DNA of 64,000 bases, from positions 1-64,000 of the forward strand of contig JABXJS010000087.1 of assembly GCA_013538855.1 (NCBI GenBank), read 5' to 3'. Origin of the DNA: Herpetosiphonaceae bacterium (GTDB lineage: Bacteria; Chloroflexota; Chloroflexia; Chloroflexales; Herpetosiphonaceae). The position numbers and the translations under genes were made by a program. The notes beneath the pieces are model-generated. The model searched no databases. It saw only the letters and a program-made list of their open reading frames with translations, and was not told the DNA's origin. Below are positions 58,612 to 64,000 of this stretch, one piece after another (within the stretch, counting starts at the first letter, position 1; every line of letters begins with the position of its first letter).

Positions 58612-61253
58612 CAGAGGTTATCCAGCGCAGCTTGCAGCCGCTGCTTATCTTCAGGCCGCACAATCTCTAGGCCGTCGCTTAAGACGCCGCGTGCATCCGC
58701 ACTGCGACCTTGAGACTGGAGGGCCTCTGCCTTGCCTAGGTAGGCATCGGTAAGCGAGGCGTTGTAGCCCAGCCCTAGATCAAACTGCTCCAGTGCTGCA
58801 TCGGTCTCACCGAGCTTGAGCAACGACTGGCCTTTGCCCACATAAGCTGCGCCAATCGAGTTATCGATGCCGATCGCCTGATCATAGGCCTCAATGGCCT
58901 CGTTAAAGTAGCCCTGATACTGGAGCGTATCACCAAGGCCAACCGCCGCCTGTGCATACTGCGGATTCTGCTCCAGCCCACGCCGGAACGTATCCTCAGC
59001 GTTGGCCGGATCATTCAGGCTGTAGAGGTACACATAGCCCAGGTCGCTGTAGACCGACAAGTACTGCGGGGCCTGCTCAAGCGCCGCAGCGTAGTCCTTG
59101 GCCGCTGCTGTGTAGTACTCTTTGGCCTGATCAGCATCCAAGTTGTTGAGACCCAGCCACCAGTTGGCTAGGCCGCGGCCAGCTAGCCCCGTTGGCAGCT
59201 CCGCGTCGCGATCAAGGGCGGCGTTGAAGGACTCGAGCGCGTGATCGTACTCGGACTTGTAGACAAACATCCAGCCCTCACCAGCCCATGCCGGCGCATA
59301 GGTGTCATCAAGTTGAATCGCCTGCCGGAACGAATCCTCGGCCTTCGCGTACTTCTCGTCAGAGTCGTCTTGATTGCGCGCCGCCGACTGATAGCCCTGC
59401 TCGGCAAAAAAGTAGCCTAGCCCGGTGTGAATCATTGGCAGCTGGTTCTGCAGCCCCAGCGCACGGTTGAACTGGTCGATGCCATCCTGAATAAGGTTGA
59501 CCTGAAGATCGCCGCCGAGCGTGCTGCGCAGCTGATATGTCTGCCAGAGCACATAGCCCTTGCTGTAGTAGGCCAGCGCCTGGGTCAGCTTATCGCTGGA
59601 CTGCGAGAGATTGATCGCCTGCTCGCTGTCGTCAAGCGCCTGCTGCAGCAGCCCCTCGTCAGTGTAGAGCATCGCTGTGTCGGCGCGCACAATCGCCCGC
59701 GCCACATAGCCCTCGGGCGCGCCCGACTCCTGGCGCACGGCCTCCTCGGCTTGGGCCAGCGCCTCGGTGTACTGGAAATCCTCGTCGAGGATGAGGCTCA
59801 GCCAGGCGTGGGGCCGCGCCTTGTTCGGCGCAAGGTTGATCGCCGCCTGCGCGGCCTGCTTGGCTGGCTCAAGCTGATTGCGCATAAACTGTGTCATGGC
59901 CAGCCACTCCTGCGCCTCCACGCTGTCGGGCTTGGCCTTAGCAGCGGCGGCATAGGCTGTCGCGGCATCGGCTAGGCCGCCGGGGCGCTCAAACGCCTGC
60001 GCGCCCGCCGTCAGCTGCTCGCCGACATCGCCACCGCCAGCAAAGATAAAGTACGCGCCCACTGCCAGCACAGCGAGCAGCGCCACAAGGCCCAGCATAA
60101 GGCCCGTGCGCCGCTTCCCTCTCCCTGGAGCAATCGCCGCAGTCGGCGGGTAGCTCGCGACCTGCGGCGGGTAGCTCGCGGCCTGTGTCGGCGGATAGCT
60201 CGGCGGCTGCTGTGGCTGCGGCGGATAGCTCGCAGCCTGTGGCGGCGGGTAGCTCGCTGGCTGCTGTGGCTGCGGCGGGTAGCTCGGCGGGCGCTGAACA
60301 TAGCCAGGTGCGGGCGGACCATACGCGGGACTCATACTGGCAGGCGTTGGCCCAGCGACAATTGTCGCCTGTCCAGCGGTGTTGTGCGGCGGGATTTGAT
60401 CACCTGGACGCAGCGGCCGATACGCGCTTGCATCACGCAGCGCCTTGAAAAACGCCTGCGCAGTGGGGAAGCGCGCCTCTGGCTGACGGGCCAGCGCGCG
60501 CATCAGCACATCCTCCACCGCTGGGCTGATAGCTTGGTTGAGCGCTGATGGCGGCTTCGGCGCATGCATCACGCGCGCAAACAAGATCGACTGCGCATTC
60601 GCACCTTCAAACGGCGTGCCCTTGCTCAGCATCTCGTAGGCCATAATCGCCAGCGAGTACAGATCGCTCGGCGGGCCAACCGTGAGGCCCTGCGCCTGCT
60701 CTGGCGACATATACTCCGGCGTGCCCATGATCGTGCCCGCCTGCGTCAGGCCCGGCTGGCCCTCGTTGTTGCCGCGCGCGAGGCCAAAGTCGGTCAGGTA
60801 GACCCACGCATCGCTGGTCAGCATCACATTCGAGGGCTTGATATCACGATGGACAACGCCGTGGCGGTGGGCGTAGTCAAGCGCCTGCCCAACCGGCTCC
60901 AGCAGCTCCAGAACGCGCGCCACGGGCATTGGAGCCTCTTGGTCGATGACGCTCTTGAGCGTGGTGCCCTCGATATACTTCATTGCAATGAAATAGAACC
61001 CTTCGGCCTCGCCGATCTCGTAGATTGGCACAATATGCGTGTGCTCTAATCCCGCTGCGGCGCGCGCCTCCTGCTGGAAGCGGGCGATGTAGCTTGTATC
61101 ATAGGTCATCTCTGGCGGCAGCACCTTCAGCGCCACCAGCCGATTGAGATTGGTTTGATGTGCCCGATAGACAACGGCCATGCCGCCTCGCCCCAGCTCT
61201 TTATCAATGTGGAAATGGCTGAGGGTGCGCCCAATAAGAGAAGGATTGGTCAT
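58611..61253 (-). CDS. Transmembrane Ser/Thr protein kinase with external TPR domain
   Basis: An 880-residue PknB-type kinase. The kinase domain (about 13-275) has LGRGGMAVVYRAH, Lys43, HRDIKPSN with catalytic Asp137, and DFG at Asp155. A region of SYPPQPQQP-type repeats follows (about 305-370), then one membrane segment (about 382-403) and an external C-terminal array of TPR-like repeats (about 420-880). The architecture suggests that external protein contacts control phosphorylation inside the cell. The ATG at 61253 gives the standard kinase N-terminus; a longer frame would cover the tRNA promoter. Confidence 0.88.
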   Translation of the reverse strand: MTNPSLIGRTLSHFHIDKELGRGGMAVVYRAHQTNLNRLVALKVLPPEMTYDTSYIARFQQEARAAAGLEHTHIVPIYEIGEAEGFYFIAMKYIEGTTLKSVIDQEAPMPVARVLELLEPVGQALDYAHRHGVVHRDIKPSNVMLTSDAWVYLTDFGLARGNNEGQPGLTQAGTIMGTPEYMSPEQAQGLTVGPPSDLYSLAIMAYEMLSKGTPFEGANAQSILFARVMHAPKPPSALNQAISPAVEDVLMRALARQPEARFPTAQAFFKALRDASAYRPLRPGDQIPPHNTAGQATIVAGPTPASMSPAYGPPAPGYVQRPPSYPPQPQQPASYPPPQAASYPPQPQQPPSYPPTQAASYPPQVASYPPTAAIAPGRGKRRTGLMLGLVALLAVLAVGAYFIFAGGGDVGEQLTAGAQAFERPGGLADAATAYAAAAKAKPDSVEAQEWLAMTQFMRNQLEPAKQAAQAAINLAPNKARPHAWLSLILDEDFQYTEALAQAEEAVRQESGAPEGYVARAIVRADTAMLYTDEGLLQQALDDSEQAINLSQSSDKLTQALAYYSKGYVLWQTYQLRSTLGGDLQVNLIQDGIDQFNRALGLQNQLPMIHTGLGYFFAEQGYQSAARNQDDSDEKYAKAEDSFRQAIQLDDTYAPAWAGEGWMFVYKSEYDHALESFNAALDRDAELPTGLAGRGLANWWLGLNNLDADQAKEYYTAAAKDYAAALEQAPQYLSVYSDLGYVYLYSLNDPANAEDTFRRGLEQNPQYAQAAVGLGDTLQYQGYFNEAIEAYDQAIGIDNSIGAAYVGKGQSLLKLGETDAALEQFDLGLGYNASLTDAYLGKAEALQSQGRSADARGVLSDGLEIVRPEDKQRLQAALDNL

Positions 61254-61328
61254 CGCGGCCTCGCGGTAAGTAGTTAAAGATGTGAGGATCAGTTTACCGG
61301 ATTTTCGGCGTTTTGTGAACGATTGCAT

Positions 61329-61357
61329 TTGCGTTTCAACGCTGGCTATGCTATACT
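61329..61357 (+). promoter_or_regulatory. tRNA-Trp promoter
   Basis: TTGCGT (61329-61334), 17 bp, TATACT (61352-61357), 24 bp before the mature tRNA 5' end. Confidence 0.7.
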
Positions 61358-61381
61358 GACCCGCGCCAAACGAGACCACCT

Positions 61382-61455
61382 AGGGGTGTAGGCTAATGGT
61401 AAACCGCTGGTCTCCAAAACCGGATTTTGGGGTTCGAATCCCCGCACCCCTGCCA
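61382..61455 (+). tRNA. tRNA-Trp (CCA anticodon)
   Basis: A complete cloverleaf: a 7-bp acceptor stem (aggggtg with cacccct), an anticodon loop ctCCAaa on a 5-bp stem (ctggt/accgg), a T loop ttcgaat on a gggg/cccc stem, discriminator G, and an encoded CCA end (61453-61455). The anticodon CCA reads UGG. Confidence 0.96.
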
Positions 61456-61459
61456 AATC

Positions 61460-61500
61460 AAACCACTGCTGTGCAGCTATCACAGCGGTGGTTTTGCTGT
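61460..61500 (+). terminator. Rho-independent terminator of the tRNA gene
   Basis: A 14-bp stem (aaaccactgctgtg with cacagcggtggttt, one G-T pair) and a 7-nt loop are followed by tgctgtt, 5 bases after the tRNA. Confidence 0.85.
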
Positions 61501-61585
61501 TAAGCCTGCACTTCGCCCCTGCCGCTAGCACGGCTTAAAACCAGCCCCCCCTCTTGGCACGGAAGTTGTTAGGATCAAGAGCGCA

Positions 61586-61615
61586 TTGACAAGTCGCCAC
61601 GCCAGCTACGATAAT
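61586..61615 (+). promoter_or_regulatory. Promoter of the large secreted repeat protein
   Basis: A consensus TTGACA (61586-61591), 18 bp, GATAAT (61610-61615), about 57 bp before the GTG start. Confidence 0.65.
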
Positions 61616-61672
61616 CACTAGCACAACCACATCCCGCACGTGCAGATGTTAGGACTATGAGGGAGGTTCATT

Positions 61673-64000
61673 GTGTCTCACACCGCATCCCGCGTCAGCC
61701 GGTCCATTCACAAGCAGCTAGCACGCTTGGTAGTGCTGCTCACAATAGTGCCGCTTAGCAGCCTCGCGGCAACGGCTGCCACGCAGCCTGTACGGCAACC
61801 GCAAGCCGTGATCACAGTTACACCAACCCATCTCAACAATTGGGCCATCATCGACGAGTCCGGCGGCGGCGGTGTCGCCAGCGGCCAGTTCGTGATGGGA
61901 CCAGACACGCCACCGCTCGGCATCGGCAGCGTCGAGCTGCGCGTCGATAACTCCAGCGGCGGCATCATCTTGGCGACTGACCAGTACACCAATACACTGC
62001 TCAGCGCCATCACCGAGCTGAGCTACAGCACCTACCGCTCGGTGCCAACCTCGACCTCGGCGCTCGCTGTTGCCCTGGGCCTCAATGTGGACTACGATCT
62101 CACCGACGCCGTCACCAGCTGGCAGGGCCGCTTGAACTACGAGCCATATCACGGCGCGCCCGCCAACACCGTGCAGCCCAACATCTGGCAGACGTGGAAT
62201 CCGCTTGATGCGACTGGCCCCGGTCGCTGGTGGCGCTCCAACACCAGCGTCGCCCCCAGCACCAGCTGCACCCAGGCCAACCCCTGCACGTGGGATCAGG
62301 TGCTCCAGCTCTGGCCCAACATCGGCATTCACGGGCCGTTCGGCGGCATCGTCTTCAAGGCCGGCAGCGGCTGGACCAGCTTCGTCGGCAACGTTGATAA
62401 CTTCACTATTGGCATCAACGGCAGCAGCACCACCTACAACTTCGACGCCGATCTGCCGCCGACGGTTCTCGTCAATCCAACCCAGCTCAGCGTCAGCGAG
62501 GGCGGCAGCAGCGCCAGCTACACCGTGGCCCTCCAGGCCGAGCCAACCAGCCCGGTGACGCTCACCGCCAGCGTCGCCGATAGCCAGATCGCCATCAGCG
62601 CTGACGACGGCGCAACTTTCACCAACAGCGTCACACTAGCCTTCGATAGCATCACCTGGAGCGAGCCGCAGACCATCACGGTGCAGGCGGTTGATGATAG
62701 CAGCGTCGAGGGCAACCACAGCAGCAGTATTCAACATACGCTCGATCCCAACAGCGCCGCCGAGTATCTGGCGCTTGAGCCGCTCGCTAGCGTCGATGTC
62801 GCCATCAGCGACAATGATTTCAGCTCCGACGTGGTCGTGGTTAAGCCCTACGATCTGCACGGCTGGGATTTAGCCGTCGATCCACCCTCAACCGACAACG
62901 ACGCCAGCGGCGACTTCGTGCTTGGACCTGGCACGCCACCGCTTGGCGACGGCAGCGTCGAGCTAAGTGTCTACAACACCAACGGGCGCATGCTGCTGTA
63001 CAATCTCGATCACCTTGGCACGCGCTTCGACACCATCACCGAGCTGAGCTACAGCACCTACCGCTCGGTGCCAACCTCGACAGCAGCGCTCGCCGCCTCG
63101 CTGAGCTTCAACGTTGACTATGATCTCACTGATCCGATCACGAGCTGGCAGGGCCGCCTAACCTACGAGCCATACCTCGGCGCGCCCGCCGACACCGTGC
63201 AGCCCAACATCTGGCAGACGTGGAATCCGCTCGATGCGGCTGGCCCCGGCCGCTGGTGGCGCTCCAACACCAGCGTCGCCCCCAGCACCAGCTGCACCCA
63301 GGCCAACCCCTGCACGTGGGATCAGGTGCTCCAGCTCTGGCCCAACATGGGCATTCACGCCACGCTTGGCGCAACGCTCTTCAAGGCTGGCGGCGGCTGG
63401 CCAAGCTTCGTCGGCAACGTCGATAACGTCAGCCTTGGCATCAACAACGCCACCACCACCTACGACTTCGAGCCAATCGTGCCCGGCACAATCATCACTC
63501 CAACCACGCTCGCCATTACCGAGGGCGGCAGCACCGACAGCTACACGGTCACGCTGCACGACCCGCCAACCGGCCCGGTCACCGTCACCGCCAGCGTCGC
63601 CGACAACCAAAGCCTGATCAGCAGCAACAGCGCGCCCTTTACCACCAGCCTCGATCTCGTGTTCACCGCGCTCAACTGGAGCGAGCCACAGACGATCACG
63701 GTGCAGGCGGTTGACGATGCCGTGGCCGAAGGATCACACACCAGCGTGATCACCCACAGCCTCGATTTCAGCAGCGCGCCGGAGTATGCCGCCGCAGGCA
63801 CGCCCGTCAGCGTGACCGCCCAGATCGCTGATAACGACAGCGCCGCCGTGCTGATCAGCGGGCCGGAGGTCACCTCGATTGACGAAAATCAGACCCGCGT
63901 GGCCACCTACTCGCTAAGCCTGGGCAGCGCGCCAACCGCCGCTGTGGTCATCACGGCGCAGGTCAGCGATAGCCAAACGTTGCTCAGCAGCGACGGCGTG
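61673..64000 (+). CDS. Large secreted protein with Calx-beta-like repeats (3' end outside window)
   Basis: An open frame of 776 codons running to the window end with no stop. It starts at GTG with GGGAGG 6 bases upstream. After a signal peptide (about residues 10-43) come a beta-rich module of about 200 residues (about 56-260), a Calx-beta-like repeat (about 266-383, SVSEGGSSASYTV, WSEPQTITVQAVDD), a second copy of each (about 386-600 and 603-722) and the start of a third repeat (724 on). The two large modules share long stretches almost identical in DNA, for example 62010-62060 with 63040-63090, and 62180-62320 with 63200-63340. Function: surface or adhesion protein, inferred. Confidence 0.8.
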   Translation, partial: MSHTASRVSRSIHKQLARLVVLLTIVPLSSLAATAATQPVRQPQAVITVTPTHLNNWAIIDESGGGGVASGQFVMGPDTPPLGIGSVELRVDNSSGGIILATDQYTNTLLSAITELSYSTYRSVPTSTSALAVALGLNVDYDLTDAVTSWQGRLNYEPYHGAPANTVQPNIWQTWNPLDATGPGRWWRSNTSVAPSTSCTQANPCTWDQVLQLWPNIGIHGPFGGIVFKAGSGWTSFVGNVDNFTIGINGSSTTYNFDADLPPTVLVNPTQLSVSEGGSSASYTVALQAEPTSPVTLTASVADSQIAISADDGATFTNSVTLAFDSITWSEPQTITVQAVDDSSVEGNHSSSIQHTLDPNSAAEYLALEPLASVDVAISDNDFSSDVVVVKPYDLHGWDLAVDPPSTDNDASGDFVLGPGTPPLGDGSVELSVYNTNGRMLLYNLDHLGTRFDTITELSYSTYRSVPTSTAALAASLSFNVDYDLTDPITSWQGRLTYEPYLGAPADTVQPNIWQTWNPLDAAGPGRWWRSNTSVAPSTSCTQANPCTWDQVLQLWPNMGIHATLGATLFKAGGGWPSFVGNVDNVSLGINNATTTYDFEPIVPGTIITPTTLAITEGGSTDSYTVTLHDPPTGPVTVTASVADNQSLISSNSAPFTTSLDLVFTALNWSEPQTITVQAVDDAVAEGSHTSVITHSLDFSSAPEYAAAGTPVSVTAQIADNDSAAVLISGPEVTSIDENQTRVATYSLSLGSAPTAAVVITAQVSDSQTLLSSDGV

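Overview
The window reads as a chromosomal segment of a GC-rich member of the Chloroflexota, most likely class Chloroflexia. This is inferred from the gene families: a DUF2270 membrane protein next to a GH57-like protein, a lactate-dehydrogenase-like malate dehydrogenase, an acyl-CoA carboxylase with a small epsilon-like subunit, large secreted propeller and Calx-beta-like proteins, and a Ser/Thr kinase with an external TPR domain. No rRNA is present, so a narrower placement is not possible. There is no CRISPR array, prophage or complete insertion sequence.

Layout. 1-2734: a lipoprotein with two peptidoglycan-binding domains and a propeller, then an intergenic stretch with a MITE-like repeat. 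2735-16148: a surface-glycan region with an SGNH-like protein, three membrane GT-C enzymes, two GT4 transferases, a methyltransferase, two secreted proteins and SixA. 16349-19055: a secreted protein with ELWxxDGT repeats and a convergent membrane protein whose promoter holds a palindrome. 19259-21806: a Zn/Cd P1B ATPase and its SmtB/CzrA-type repressor with a 12-2-12 operator. 21876-25507: epsilon-like subunit, biotin carboxylase/BCCP, malate dehydrogenase and a small TPR membrane protein. 25963-30746: mreB-mreC-mreD-PBP2, the elongation module. 30815-38079: a VOC protein, topA, cobS, an orphan AAA ATPase, vapBC preceded by a decayed duplicate of its own control region, and a GNAT enzyme. 38212-41610: GDP-deoxyhexose reductase, mannose-6-phosphate isomerase, a secreted protein sharing its repeat domain with the 16349 gene, and a VOC protein. 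41874-42122: two MITE-like elements. 42166-49747: a two-component pair, a TspO-like gene under a FadR-type palindrome, gyrA, and a tandem pair of unknown membrane paralogues. 49856-54935: a two-gene unit including a DUF2227-like protein, then MscS, DUF2270, a catalytically substituted GH57-like protein and a PP2C-like protein. 54919-64000: YceI-like protein, argS, def, a small membrane protein, the Ser/Thr kinase with TPRs, tRNA-Trp, and the 5' part of a large secreted repeat protein that runs off the window.

How the parts fit. Most of the window concerns the cell envelope: glycan assembly, nucleotide-sugar supply, cell shape, secreted repeat proteins, metal export and mechanosensing. The best candidates for undescribed biology are the coupled DUF2270 / GH57-like / PP2C-like unit, the unknown paralogue pair at 48016-49747, the repeated FWE-type domain shared by two secreted proteins, and a MITE family with paired hairpins. 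Several regulatory sites are unusually clear: a promoter-embedded AGAACA-N2-TGTTCT box, the FadR-type box, the ArsR operator, a probably leaderless epsilon-subunit mRNA, and a gyrA terminator lying inside the convergent gene's coding sequence.
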